Positions 34,381 through 42,722 of a stretch of DNA of 64,000 nt are shown here, piece after piece. The stretch's first letter is position 1. Every line of letters starts with the position of its first letter. The translations under genes and the position numbers were made by a program. The notes beneath the pieces are model-generated. The model saw only the letters and a list, made by a program, of their open reading frames with translations. It had not been told where the DNA came from and searched no databases. The stretch spans positions 1,550,001-1,614,000 of the forward strand of contig NZ_JBDLLW010000001.1 in assembly GCF_043789415.1 (NCBI RefSeq), written 5' to 3'. The DNA comes from Renibacterium sp043789415 (lineage in GTDB: Bacteria > Actinomycetota > Actinomycetes > Actinomycetales > Micrococcaceae).

Positions 34381-34755
34381 TCAGGGGTTATTGGCTGGGC
34401 CGGTGGGCCTTCCTGAGTTCTCCCCCGGCGATTTTCCCTGCTGGTCGCCCGGCGCATGGAAGGGTTGCTGGCCAGCTGGCCGATGGTGCAGTGCCGGTCG
34501 GTCATGCGCCACCGAGCCGATCGCCCAGCCGGTGGCCACTCCGCCACCTCCGGCCACCACGAAGGCCACCGCCCCGGTAATGATGACGGTCCGCAGTGGC
34601 CACTGCCTCCGGGGTGCTTTTGTGCGCTGCTCTGGAGCTCCCGGGGTGGCCGAGGCCGGTCCTGGGGCGGCGTTCGGCGGACCGCCGAGGCCGGAGGCCG
34701 CTTCGGGCACGCCCTGAGGCCGATTTTCGTTGTGCTGTTGAGCTTGCTGTTCCAT
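34381..34755 (-). CDS. Small single-pass membrane protein next to a two-component system
   Basis: The protein has 124 residues from ATG 34755, where AAGGA lies 7 nt upstream; upstream ATGs are also in frame. A polar, Gln/Pro/Ala-rich N-terminal half is followed by a basic stretch, one helix (TVIITGAVAFVVAGGGGVAT), and a His/Pro/Gly-rich external tail. No family is recognised. It is divergent from the response regulator gene and shares a repeat-rich upstream region with it, so it may be a target of the system or an accessory sensor. Confidence 0.6.
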   Translation of the reverse strand: MEQQAQQHNENRPQGVPEAASGLGGPPNAAPGPASATPGAPEQRTKAPRRQWPLRTVIITGAVAFVVAGGGGVATGWAIGSVAHDRPALHHRPAGQQPFHAPGDQQGKSPGENSGRPTGPANNP

Positions 34756-34800
34756 CTGAGGTCCTTCCATCACTTGTTGACCTCTAGTGAATCGCTGAGC

Positions 34801-34886
34801 GCTGTGATTGAACTGACAGCGGAAAAATCGCTGGCTGTGAACGCAACTCACTGGCTGTGAGCAGAGTGAAAATTTAAATTCACAGC
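34801..34886. promoter_or_regulatory. Direct repeats upstream of the two-component system
   Basis: CTGGCTGTGA occurs exactly twice, at 34831-34840 and 34851-34860, 20 bp apart. The core GCTGTGA also occurs at 34801-34807, and its reverse complement at 34880-34886. Direct repeats two helical turns apart suit an OmpR-type regulator dimer. Confidence 0.6.
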
Positions 34887-34949
34887 TTCCACAGTCAATA
34901 TCCAGCTAGCTTCAAGCTTAAATATATTGGATTGTCAGAAAGTTAGATT

Positions 34950-35693
34950 ATGGCTACTACAAGAAACTTCACCGAGAACCTGCCGAAACTCAGTCATCCG
35001 GATGGTTCACCGATTCGCGCCCTGGTGGTCGACGATGAGCCGAGCCTCGCTGAACTGATGTCGATGGGATTGCAGATGGCTGGGTGGGAGACGCAGATAG
35101 CCCATGACGGTGCCACCGCGGTGAAGATCGCCCGCGAGTACCGGCCCGATGTCTTGGTGCTCGACATCATGCTGCCCGGTTTTGACGGCGTCGAGCTACT
35201 CGGCAAGATCCGGAATTTCGCGCCTGAGATCCCCGCTTTGTTCCTGACCGCCAAGGACGCCGTGCAGGATCGCGTGGCCGGCCTCACCGCTGGTGGCGAC
35301 GACTATGTGACCAAACCCTTCAGCATGGAAGAGGTGCTGCTCCGACTGCACCGCATCGTGCAGCGCGCGGGGGTGACCTCAGTTGATTCCGCCGAGATCC
35401 GGGTGGGAGATCTGGTGCTCAACCATGACACTCGGCAGGTGATGCGAGGGTCGGAAGAAATCACTCTGACCGCCACCGAATTCGAGCTGCTGCGCTACCT
35501 GATGGAGAACCCGAAACGCGTGATCAGCAAAACGCAGATCCTTGACCGGGTCTGGAACTATGACTTTGGCGGGCAGGTCAATATCGTCGAGCTCTACATC
35601 TCCTATCTGCGTAAGAAAATCGAAGCCAATCACCCCGCCATGATCCACACCGTGCGCGGAGCAGGCTATATTCTCAAACCGGCTGAGCAGTGA
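34950..35693 (+). CDS. OmpR-type response regulator
   Basis: The protein has 247 residues. A receiver domain (~22-135) has the acidic pair in VVDDEP, the phospho-acceptor Asp in VLVLDIMLPGFDG, the Thr/Lys pair LTAKD and KPF. The C-terminal winged helix (~150-245) ends in VDRVWNYDFGG-like and HTVRGAGYIL motifs. It overlaps the kinase gene by GTGA, so the two are translated together. The promoter region carries direct repeats that may be its own operator. Confidence 0.95.
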   Translation: MATTRNFTENLPKLSHPDGSPIRALVVDDEPSLAELMSMGLQMAGWETQIAHDGATAVKIAREYRPDVLVLDIMLPGFDGVELLGKIRNFAPEIPALFLTAKDAVQDRVAGLTAGGDDYVTKPFSMEEVLLRLHRIVQRAGVTSVDSAEIRVGDLVLNHDTRQVMRGSEEITLTATEFELLRYLMENPKRVISKTQILDRVWNYDFGGQVNIVELYISYLRKKIEANHPAMIHTVRGAGYILKPAEQ

Positions 35694-37210
35694 GCAAGGC
35701 GGCGCCTGTTGGAACGTCAACTGCGTCGTGGGACAGCCTGACTAAGCGCTTTCATCCACCGGCCTGGCTGAAACTTTCCGATTGGAGCCTGCGCTCCAAA
35801 ATGGTGATGGCGACGCTGGCGCTACTCACCGCGATCTGTTTTATCGTCGGGCTGGTCTGTTACGCCTCGATGAGTTTTGTGCTGAATAATCGGCTCAACA
35901 GTGATTTAGTGGACAGCTCCTACAGAACCTCCACGACCTTTTCGGTGCAAACAAATCTCAATGGTCAGTCATATGCCACAGTGCGCGGCATCGCTATCGG
36001 TACACTCATCGCCACTGTCCCGCAGAATGCGGAGGCCACTGGCGGATTTGTCTCTGATTCACGGACCGGTCAGCCTGATGGTCTCCAGCCGTTCAGTGCA
36101 AAAGACAAAAAGACGATCACCTCAATCCCTTCGGATGGCCGGTTCTACGATGCGCATTTCGATGAAGGCGACTACAGGCTGGTCTCAATTCCGTTGTCGA
36201 ACGGCACTTCCCTGATCACTGGGCTGCCGCTTAACGACCTCAATGACACCTTAGCTACCTTAATTTCCACCATCATTCTGGTTTCGGCCTCGGGGTTGAT
36301 CGCCATGGGCATGGTGGGCACCGTGATCATCCGACGGGCGATGACGCCGCTCAATCAGCTTTCGGCAGTGGCCACCAAAGTCTCCCAGCTACCGCTCGAC
36401 GAGGGTGAAGTCAACCTCGCGGAGCGAGTCCCCACCTCCGCGGCGAACCCCAATACTGAAGTGGGCGCGGTGGGCCTGGCTCTGAACAGGATGCTGGACA
36501 ATGTCTCCCAGGCGCTGCAGGCCAGGCAGCGCAGCGAGACCAAAGTCCGGCAATTCGTCGCCGATGCCAGCCACGAATTGCGCACCCCGTTGACCGCGAT
36601 CCGTGGCTATACCGAGATGCTCCGGATGACCGAGAACCTGAGCCAATCGGGAGAAAAATCGCTCTCCCGGGTGGAGTCGCAGTCCAAGCGGATGGGTGCC
36701 ATGGTGGAAGATCTGCTCACCCTGGCCCGGCTCGATGAAGGCAAACCGCTCGAGCTGGCCGATACCGAGATGACTCAGCTGGTGCTGGAGACCGTGAACG
36801 ATATGAAGGTCGCCCTCGGCGATCATCGCTGGCAGCTTGACCTGCCCAGCGACCCCTTCATCATCAAGGCCGACGCCGGGGCGATCCGTCAGGTGCTGCT
36901 CAACTTGCTGTCCAATGCCGCCAAGCACACCGATGCCGGCACTGTGGTGACCACCAGCTTGCGCAATGTGGAGGGGGGAATGCTGCGGCTCGGTGTACGA
37001 GACAACGGTCCAGGCATTCCGAAGGACTTCCAGTCCGATATCTTTGATCGCTTCTCCCGGGTCGATGTGGCTCGCTCCGGCCACGATGGAACCACCGGAC
37101 TGGGACTTTCCATCGTGCACGCCATCGTGCAGGCTCACGGCGGGAAGATCACTTTGAAATCCGAACCTGGAGACACTGAGTTCATGGTCGATCTTCCCCG
37201 CGGCCACTGA
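35690..37210 (+). CDS. Sensor histidine kinase
   Basis: The protein has 506 residues. Two membrane helices (~40-65 and ~185-210) enclose a ~120-residue external sensor. HAMP follows, then the phospho-His in FVADASHELRTPLTAIRGYT (H-box, ~298), N-box LNLLSNAAKHT, G1 DNGPGIP and G2 GTTGLGLSIV. It starts with GTG overlapping the regulator stop. The architecture fits EnvZ/MtrB-like kinases, and the kinase-regulator overlap makes them a pair. The signal is not evident. Confidence 0.95.
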   Translation: MSKAAPVGTSTASWDSLTKRFHPPAWLKLSDWSLRSKMVMATLALLTAICFIVGLVCYASMSFVLNNRLNSDLVDSSYRTSTTFSVQTNLNGQSYATVRGIAIGTLIATVPQNAEATGGFVSDSRTGQPDGLQPFSAKDKKTITSIPSDGRFYDAHFDEGDYRLVSIPLSNGTSLITGLPLNDLNDTLATLISTIILVSASGLIAMGMVGTVIIRRAMTPLNQLSAVATKVSQLPLDEGEVNLAERVPTSAANPNTEVGAVGLALNRMLDNVSQALQARQRSETKVRQFVADASHELRTPLTAIRGYTEMLRMTENLSQSGEKSLSRVESQSKRMGAMVEDLLTLARLDEGKPLELADTEMTQLVLETVNDMKVALGDHRWQLDLPSDPFIIKADAGAIRQVLLNLLSNAAKHTDAGTVVTTSLRNVEGGMLRLGVRDNGPGIPKDFQSDIFDRFSRVDVARSGHDGTTGLGLSIVHAIVQAHGGKITLKSEPGDTEFMVDLPRGH

Positions 37211-37238
37211 ACCAGCGACCGCACCGTCGCTGCGGAAA

Positions 37239-38483
37239 TCAGGCCTTGACGCGATGGGGCAATAGCGAACCGACCTGGCTGCGCAGCGTGGTGTGATTGC
37301 GCTTATTGAGCACGGAGAGCGCTATCGCTCCGGCCAGCAGAGCGGCCAGCCCGCCAACGATGAGTGACCAGCGCGGGCCGAAGAGCGTGCCGATCCAGCC
37401 GACCAGCGGGGCGCCAATCGGCGTACCGCCCTGCATCACCGCCATATAGACAGCTAGCACCCGACCGCGCATCGCCGGATCGGTGGTCAGCTGAATGGTG
37501 GTGTTACAGACATTCAGGAAGGTCATCGAGGAAAGGCCGATTGGAACCAGGGCGATCGCAAAGACCCAGTAATTCGGGGCGAACGACGCCAGTATGGTGA
37601 ACACTCCAGTGGCGAGGGCGCCGCCCACCACATAGGCCATCCGCACGCCCTGGCGACGCGCCGCCAGCAACGCGGCGGAGAGCGTGCCGACCGCCATCAC
37701 GGTGCCGAGCAGCCCGTACTCTCCCGGCCCGAGGCCGAAGACCGAGGTGGCCATCATGGCATTGGTGATCTGGAAATTCATGGTCAGGGTTGCCACCAGG
37801 CTCACCAGCACCATGATCATCATCAGATCGGGGCGCTGCCGGATATAGTGCAGTCCCTCCCGGATCTGCCCCTTCCCCCGCGGCGTGCGGGCGGCGGGGT
37901 GCAGTTCCGTCACCCGCATCTTGGCAAGGGAAATGATCACGGCGGCAAAGCTCGCCGCGTTGATCAAGAACGCCGGCCCGGTTCCGATCCAAGCGATCAG
38001 CAGCCCGGCGAGTCCCGGCCCGGCCAACCTGGCCAAATTGAATGAGGTCGCATTGAGCGCCACCGCGTTGGGCACGTCATCCGATTCGACCACCTCGGAG
38101 ACGAAGGCCTGCCTCGAGGGGGCGTCAATGGCGCTTCCCACGCCGAGCAGCAGTGCGAGCAGGTAGACATGCCAGAGTTGAACGGTGTTGGTGACCACCA
38201 AGAGCCCCAGGATCAAAGCACAGAAGCCCATGCAGGATTGCGTGATCAGGAGGATCTTGCGTTTGGAATAACGGTCTCCCAGCAGTCCCGCCCAAGGGCC
38301 GAGCAGCAAGATGGGAAGGAATTGCAGACCGGTCACGATCCCCACCGCGGTTCCCGATTGGTTCGTCAGAATGGTCAGAACTAGCCAGTCCTGGGCCACT
38401 CTTTGCATCCAAGTGCCAATATTGGAGACCAGTGCCCCGGAGACCCAGAGCCGGTAGTTGAAGACCTTCAGTGCACTAAACAA
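37239..38483 (-). CDS. MFS transporter
   Basis: The protein has 414 residues and ~12 hydrophobic helices. The cytoplasmic loop GLLGDRYSKRKILL (~68-81) is the MFS loop 2-3 motif. The sequence is closest in outline to EntS/MFS-3 type exporters. It starts with TTG directly after the TAA of the MarR gene (no gap), so it is co-transcribed with that repressor. Drug or toxic-compound efflux is likely from context. Confidence 0.9.
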   Translation of the reverse strand: MFSALKVFNYRLWVSGALVSNIGTWMQRVAQDWLVLTILTNQSGTAVGIVTGLQFLPILLLGPWAGLLGDRYSKRKILLITQSCMGFCALILGLLVVTNTVQLWHVYLLALLLGVGSAIDAPSRQAFVSEVVESDDVPNAVALNATSFNLARLAGPGLAGLLIAWIGTGPAFLINAASFAAVIISLAKMRVTELHPAARTPRGKGQIREGLHYIRQRPDLMMIMVLVSLVATLTMNFQITNAMMATSVFGLGPGEYGLLGTVMAVGTLSAALLAARRQGVRMAYVVGGALATGVFTILASFAPNYWVFAIALVPIGLSSMTFLNVCNTTIQLTTDPAMRGRVLAVYMAVMQGGTPIGAPLVGWIGTLFGPRWSLIVGGLAALLAGAIALSVLNKRNHTTLRSQVGSLLPHRVKA

Positions 38484-38924
38484 TTATTTCGCGCTCATTT
38501 TCTGCAGTATCGCGGCTGCTTCACGCAGCACTTTGCGTTCCTCGGCACTCAGCCCGGCCAGTCGCCGCTCAAGCCATTCGGTACGGCGCTGCCGGGTATC
38601 CCGAAGCACCTCCCGGCCTGCGTCAGTCAGTTCGACCAGGATCTGGCGGCCGTCGCTGGGATCCGACTGTCTGGTGACCAAACCGCCGCTCTCCAGGGCA
38701 TTGATCATCCGGGTCATTGAGGGCGCCTGCACATGTTCCCGATCAGCGAGCTGCCGGAGAGTTTGCCGACCGTCGCTCAAGATCGCCAGCACGGTGAACT
38801 GCCCCGGGGTGACGCTCTCGCTGGTCGCTTCGGCGCGCAGCCGCCGTGAAGTGCGCATCACGGCCATTCGAAGCTGCACCGCGAGAGAAGGCGACTTTTG
38901 AGCTGAATTCACAATACTTAGCAT
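38484..38924 (-). CDS. MarR family transcriptional regulator
   Basis: The protein has 146 residues. The winged helix is visible in FTVLAILSDGRQTLRQLADR, QAPSMTRMINALESGGLV and SDPSDGRQILVELTDAG (the wing). It is upstream of and adjacent to the MFS gene. An inverted repeat (CTTAGCA-N14-TGCTAAG, 38917-38944) covers its start codon, which points to autorepression. It also shares the upstream region with the riboswitch gene on the other strand. Confidence 0.93.
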   Translation of the reverse strand: MLSIVNSAQKSPSLAVQLRMAVMRTSRRLRAEATSESVTPGQFTVLAILSDGRQTLRQLADREHVQAPSMTRMINALESGGLVTRQSDPSDGRQILVELTDAGREVLRDTRQRRTEWLERRLAGLSAEERKVLREAAAILQKMSAK

Positions 38925-38944
38925 AAGTCATTACCTTTGCTAAG
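38917..38944. promoter_or_regulatory. Operator overlapping the MarR start codon
   Basis: CTTAGCA (38917-38923) is the exact reverse complement of TGCTAAG (38938-38944). The left arm covers part of the ATG of the MarR gene. Confidence 0.65.
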
Positions 38945-38977
38945 TAAATTAGAGATTCTGCACTCCGTTACCTAAAT

Positions 38978-39006
38978 GTGACTTATCCAGGTGGCTCAGG
39001 TATCGT
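38978..39006 (+). promoter_or_regulatory. Promoter of the riboswitch transcript
   Basis: GTGACT (38978-38983), a 17-bp spacer and TATCGT (39001-39006). The transcript would start next to the hairpin GGTGCGC/GCGCACC (39012-39035), which precedes the riboswitch. Confidence 0.55.
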
Positions 39007-39040
39007 TGAGAGGTGCGCAGCATAAGCCGCGCACCTTTTC

Positions 39041-39195
39041 GGAGAGACGCCGAGCTCTGCCACTCCGGACGGATAACAGCAATTCTGGCAGAGACGGGGG
39101 AACCACTTTCGGTCATCTTCAGATGGCCTTGGGGTGAAGCCCTGCAGCGCAGGGCCGGCTTTCTCAGCCGAATCCGACAGCTCACCTCGCAGGCA
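39041..39195 (+). ncRNA. c-di-AMP (ydaO-yuaA) riboswitch
   Basis: The leader holds the conserved blocks in order: GGGGGAACCA (39096-39105), GGGGTGAAGCCC (39131-39142), and CCGAATCCGACAGCTCACCT (39168-39187) followed by CGCAGGC. These match the ydaO class, which in actinobacteria precedes wall-hydrolase and resuscitation-factor genes and turns expression off when c-di-AMP is high. The gene's own AGAGG ribosome site lies shortly after. Exact ends are approximate. Confidence 0.85.
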
Positions 39196-39211
39196 AAAGA
39201 GAGGCAAGCCA

Positions 39212-39913
39212 GTGGCTCAACGCGCCCATCAGTCACGCACTCATCGTGCACGCCATGTGGCAGCACCCCAAGAGGGGTCCCCGAGATCCCGCCGAGGCAA
39301 AGCCGCCGGACGGCGTCGCGCAGCTGAGAAGTCCAATCTCAGCCTGCTCTGGGACGCCACTCCGAAGCTCCCGGTTCAGCAGGTCGCAGCAGTCGCGGTA
39401 GCAGGCGTTCTGGTAGCGGGCGTCAGTGCCTCTCAGCAGAGCACGAGCATCTCCGCTCCGGTGCCGGCGGCCCAGAATTCACACACGCAGACCGTTTCCG
39501 CCGCTTCCGACGCCGAGGTGGTTTTCAGCCGGGTGAGTGCAAGCTCAAAGCTCGCATCCGGCACGCCCGATGCTGACGCGACGGCAGCCGACATCAAAAA
39601 GATCAATGACCCACAAGCAGCCCAGACCTTCGCGGCCGCTAAACTGGCTGGCTTCGGCTGGGGGCAGGACCAGATGAGTTGCCTACTGCCACTGTGGACC
39701 AAAGAATCCAGCTGGCAGACCACAGCGGAAAACCCCTCGAGCCTGGCCTATGGCATTGCACAGTCGCTGCCCGCGGAGAAGATGGCGAGCACGGGCGCCG
39801 ATTACCGCACCAATTACAAAACCCAGATCAGCTGGGGACTGGGTTACATCAAAGAACGCTACGGTTCACCCTGCGGCGCCTGGGGACATTCCCAGGCCAC
39901 CGGGTGGTACTGA
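39212..39913 (+). CDS. Secreted lysozyme-like protein
   Basis: The protein has 233 residues from GTG 39212, which has AGAGG 7 nt upstream and lies directly after the riboswitch. A very basic N-terminus (RAHQSRTHRARH, RRGKAAGRRR) precedes a hydrophobic segment VAAVAVAGVLVAGVSA, perhaps a signal or anchor helix. The C-terminal ~85 residues, LLPLWTKESSWQTTAENPSS ... YGIAQSLPAEKM ... WGLGYIKERYGSPCGAWGH, form a lysozyme-like transglycosylase domain with Glu in KESSW. It probably remodels peptidoglycan under c-di-AMP control. Confidence 0.85.
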   Translation: MAQRAHQSRTHRARHVAAPQEGSPRSRRGKAAGRRRAAEKSNLSLLWDATPKLPVQQVAAVAVAGVLVAGVSASQQSTSISAPVPAAQNSHTQTVSAASDAEVVFSRVSASSKLASGTPDADATAADIKKINDPQAAQTFAAAKLAGFGWGQDQMSCLLPLWTKESSWQTTAENPSSLAYGIAQSLPAEKMASTGADYRTNYKTQISWGLGYIKERYGSPCGAWGHSQATGWY

Positions 39914-39916
39914 GCT

Positions 39917-40684
39917 TCAGTAGAGAACCTTCTGGCTCTTGAATTTGTAGTACTCGGTCGAGGGCTTGAGCCAGATCAGCACCAAAGCCGCAATCGAGAC
40001 CAGCAGCGTCAGAATGCCGAAGATCAGGTTATCCCAGAACATCATCTTGCTCACCAGACCGGAAATCAGCGAATAGATCCCGCCGATGATTCCGATACCG
40101 GCAAAAACCGTGGCGACGACGCGCGCCCAGGACTTGCCTGCGTTGTTCACCAGCGCCATCCAGATCCACAGTGCTGTACTGATCACCAAGCTGAAGATCG
40201 CGGTACCATAAGCAGCCGCTTGAGCTATCGACTTCGCAGACTCGTAGCTGCTCCCGCTGAGTTCAGAAGTATTGGCCTGGGAGAGCGCTAAATCGAGCAC
40301 TCGATCGATCTGGAACAGCGAGAAGATGCCGCCTAAAAGAGCCAGCGCTGCTCCGACGAACATCAGAATCACGGCGTTCTTCAAGGTCGCAGGCTTCTCC
40401 ACCGGAGGAAGCTGAGAGTACCCCATGGGGCCGCTCGGGTAGGCCTGGAACTGCTGCCCATAGGGCGCTTGGCCGTACTGGGCCTGCGGGTACTGAGATG
40501 GCTGGTTCTGACCGTACTGCGGCGGTTGATTTTGGCCGAACTGCGGCGCTGGTGGCTGGCCGAACTGCGGCGGTTGATTCTGGCCGTACTGCGGAGCCTG
40601 ACCCGGCTGCTGCGGATTGGGTTGCTGCGGATTGGGTTGCTGTGGGGGCAACTGAGGGTTGCTCGGGGGCTGAAATTGGTCCAT
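39917..40684 (-). CDS. Membrane protein with Pro/Gln-rich N-terminus
   Basis: The protein has 255 residues. Residues ~1-95 are low-complexity repeats of the type PQYGQNQP and NPQQPG. Four hydrophobic helices follow (AVILMFVGAALALLGGIFSL, ~170-190, ~200-220, LLVSIAALVLIWLKP). Such proteins are common in actinobacteria and are often annotated as DUF4064-like or Pro-rich membrane proteins. The function is unknown. TAGGCT lies 6 nt before the ATG at 40684, so the mRNA is probably leaderless. The gene converges on the lysozyme-like gene with a 3-base gap. Confidence 0.75.
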   Translation of the reverse strand: MDQFQPPSNPQLPPQQPNPQQPNPQQPGQAPQYGQNQPPQFGQPPAPQFGQNQPPQYGQNQPSQYPQAQYGQAPYGQQFQAYPSGPMGYSQLPPVEKPATLKNAVILMFVGAALALLGGIFSLFQIDRVLDLALSQANTSELSGSSYESAKSIAQAAAYGTAIFSLVISTALWIWMALVNNAGKSWARVVATVFAGIGIIGGIYSLISGLVSKMMFWDNLIFGILTLLVSIAALVLIWLKPSTEYYKFKSQKVLY

Positions 40685-40757
40685 TCCTAGAGCCTAGCCC
40701 ACGCCCTCTCGACTGCGCCTCCCGATATACAACCCTCAGTCCTTTGAAGGAGGGCGC

Positions 40758-41333
40758 TCAGCTAAGCAAAAGTTTGTACCACTGGAAGGGCTTCCCGGTG
40801 ACTTCGTGCGGCTCAAGCGGTCCGAAGGGAAACCAGCCCAGCTTTCGGTAGAGTTGCTGGGCGGCCCGGTTATCCTCCAAAACCCTCAGCACGAGCCAAC
40901 GATCTCCGGCCGCGCGCCGGGCCTGCGTGAAGCTGGACAGCAGGCTTTGAGCGATCCCCCGGCCTTGTGCCCGGGGTGCGACGGCGAGCAGCGAGAGATA
41001 GCCACTGGGGCCATCGGCTTGCGGGATCAGCAGCGCAAACCCGCTCTGACCAGCCGAGTCCTCGGCTAACAGCAGAATGCCACCGGGGAGCCTGAAGTTC
41101 TCCCGCAGCCGGTCGATCTGCAGCTCCAGGCCAGCCGGGTCCGCGGTGGCTCCGTCTCGACGCAGAATCGCTTCCCGCCAGAGTGCGACGCAGGCTTCGA
41201 CGTCCTCAGCGCCGCCGTAGCGCAGGGCGTGTCCGGGAGCCGCCAGAGTGGAGATCTCGGCGTTCCCGGCGTCCTTCGATTCGTGCGGGGGCAGCGGTTC
41301 AGCCGACGACGCCGTAGAGCCGGTCACCCGCAT
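40758..41333 (-). CDS. GNAT family N-acetyltransferase
   Basis: The GNAT domain reads ALRYGGAEDVEACVALWREA at its start and LLAVAPRAQGRGIAQSLLSS for the acetyl-CoA loop, ending NRAAQQLYRKLGWFPFGP. No start codon lies between the upp stop and the domain, so translation must begin inside upp, at GTG 41327 or ATG 41333 (191 residues), overlapping it by about 30 bases. That implies translational coupling with upp. The longer open frame up to 41453 is only the overlap with upp. The substrate is unknown. Confidence 0.82.
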   Translation of the reverse strand: MRVTGSTASSAEPLPPHESKDAGNAEISTLAAPGHALRYGGAEDVEACVALWREAILRRDGATADPAGLELQIDRLRENFRLPGGILLLAEDSAGQSGFALLIPQADGPSGYLSLLAVAPRAQGRGIAQSLLSSFTQARRAAGDRWLVLRVLEDNRAAQQLYRKLGWFPFGPLEPHEVTGKPFQWYKLLLS

Positions 41334-41934
41334 CACCCAGGCCGGGAACGATATAAGACTTTTCATTGAGGCCTTCGTCGACCGAGGCCAGCACGATGGT
41401 GACATTCGCGCCTTCGTGCTGCTCGCGGAGGGCCTCGATGCCTTCCGGTGCACCGAGCAGGCAGATGCAGGTGATGTCCATCGCGCCGCGGTCGAAGAGG
41501 AACTTAATGGCTTCTTTCAGAGTCCCGCCGGTGGCGAGCATCGGATCCAGCACGTAGACCTGACGCCCGGTGAGGTCGTCGGGCAGCCGTTCGGCATAGG
41601 TGATCGCCTCAAGAGTCTCCTCATTGCGCGCCATACCGAGGAATCCGACCTCTGCGGTGGGCAGTAGCCGGGTCATCCCCTCGAGCATGCCGAGGCCGGC
41701 GCGCAGAATCGGCACCACGAGCGGGGTCGGCTTGACCAAGCCCGTGCCCACGGTCGAAGTGACTGGCGTCTCGATGTTCACGTCTTCAACCCGGACGTCG
41801 CGAGTGGCCTCATAGGCCAATAGGGTCACCAATTCCTCGGTGAGCAGGCGGAAAACCGGCGAGGGAGTGTTCTTATCCCGCAAGACGGTGAGTTTATGGG
41901 CAACCAGGGGGTGATCAACGACCAGTACACGCAT
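41299..41934 (-). CDS. upp: Uracil phosphoribosyltransferase
   Basis: The protein has 211 residues, the standard length. The PRPP loop is seen in VYVLDPMLATGGTLKEAIKF (about 125-145), and the uracil-specific C-terminal segment GLGDAGDRLYG is intact. VPILRAGLGMLEGM is another family hallmark. It makes UMP from uracil and PRPP in salvage. TAGCTT (41941-41946) lies 6 nt before the ATG, indicating a leaderless transcript, and the promoter overlaps that of tadA on the other strand. Confidence 0.97.
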   Translation of the reverse strand: MRVLVVDHPLVAHKLTVLRDKNTPSPVFRLLTEELVTLLAYEATRDVRVEDVNIETPVTSTVGTGLVKPTPLVVPILRAGLGMLEGMTRLLPTAEVGFLGMARNEETLEAITYAERLPDDLTGRQVYVLDPMLATGGTLKEAIKFLFDRGAMDITCICLLGAPEGIEALREQHEGANVTIVLASVDEGLNEKSYIVPGLGDAGDRLYGVVG

Positions 41935-41956
41935 AGCTAAAAGCTACCATTGAGTG
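41935..41956. promoter_or_regulatory. Overlapping divergent leaderless promoters (upp / tadA)
   Basis: TAGCTT on the minus strand (41941-41946) and TACCAT on the plus strand (41945-41950) share two base pairs. Each ends exactly 6 nt from its start codon, in a gap of 22 bases. Confidence 0.65.
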
Positions 41957-42433
41957 GTGACTGTCGGTGCTGCTTTCGATTCCTGGATGGGCCTGGCCCT
42001 CTCCGAGGCCAGGGCAGCCCTGGCGACCTCCGATGTGCCGATTGGCGCAGTGGTTCTGGACGGCGCCGGCCATGTCATCGGGGTAGGCCGCAACCGGCGG
42101 GAAGCCGATCAGGATCCGACGGCGCACGCCGAGGTGCTCGCCATCCGAGCGGCAGCCTGGGCACTGGGCAGCTGGCGACTGGATAACTGCACCTTGGTGG
42201 TCACCCTTGAACCGTGTGCGATGTGCGCCGGGGCGATCGTGCTGGCCAGGCTGCCACGAGTGGTCTTCGGGGCCTGGGATGAGAAGGCCGGCGCTTCCGG
42301 TTCGGTTTTCGAGGTGTTGCGCGAGCGCCGACTCAATCACTGGGTCGAGGTGTTTCCAGGGGTGCGTGAAGCGGAATGCGGTCAATTGCTCAAGGACTTC
42401 TTCGCCGCTCAGCGCTCCGGCGAAATGCTGTGA
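41957..42433 (+). CDS. tadA: tRNA-specific adenosine deaminase
   Basis: The protein has 158 residues from GTG 41957, selected because TACCAT ends 6 nt before it (the GTG at 41954 would give 5... wait-free spacing of 3). The zinc deaminase motifs are HAEVLAIR and EPCAMCAGAIVLARL (PC-x2-C), followed by VVFGAWDEKAGASGS, typical of TadA. It converts A34 to inosine in tRNA-Arg(ACG). That substrate tRNA is present in this window at 21960-22032. The cytosine deaminase alternative is less likely from the HAE and PCAMC context. Confidence 0.94.
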   Translation: MTVGAAFDSWMGLALSEARAALATSDVPIGAVVLDGAGHVIGVGRNRREADQDPTAHAEVLAIRAAAWALGSWRLDNCTLVVTLEPCAMCAGAIVLARLPRVVFGAWDEKAGASGSVFEVLRERRLNHWVEVFPGVREAECGQLLKDFFAAQRSGEML

Positions 42434-42554
42434 CACCCAGGGTCGCTTTGAGCTGGTCATCACGGCACGAGATTTCACGGAGATGGGTTCACAGCACAGG
42501 GTGCGAAGCCAGGTTTTGGGCCAGAGCACGCCGGTGAAGTAGAGTATTCAGGTT

Positions 42555-42641
42555 GGTGACGTGTCCGAGCGGCCGAAGGTGCAACACTCGAAATGTTGTT
42601 TAGGTGAGAGCCTAACGTGGGTTCAAATCCCACCGTCACCG
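42555..42641 (+). tRNA. tRNA-Ser (CGA)
   Basis: GGTGACG (42555-42561) pairs with CGTCACC (42634-42640), with discriminator G. The stem CAACA/TGTTG encloses CTCGAAA, anticodon CGA at 42589-42591. A long variable arm fits serine. CCA is not encoded. Confidence 0.96.
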
Positions 42642-42647
42642 CGATGA

Positions 42648-42685
42648 GAAAACCCCTGGTACGCGTAAGCGGGCCAGGGGTTTTC
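42648..42685 (+). terminator. Terminator after tRNA-Ser(CGA)
   Basis: GAAAACCCCTGG (42648-42659) pairs with CCAGGGGTTTTC (42674-42685), 12 bp. Confidence 0.88.
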
Positions 42686-42722
42686 TGCATCTAGCGGGCT
42701 GGACAGTGGATATTTCTCCCGC

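Noticed and set aside
40758..41453. Full 231-codon frame for the GNAT protein
   Set aside because: The first ~40 codons lie inside upp in another frame and look like shadow sequence; the GNAT domain starts only after that.
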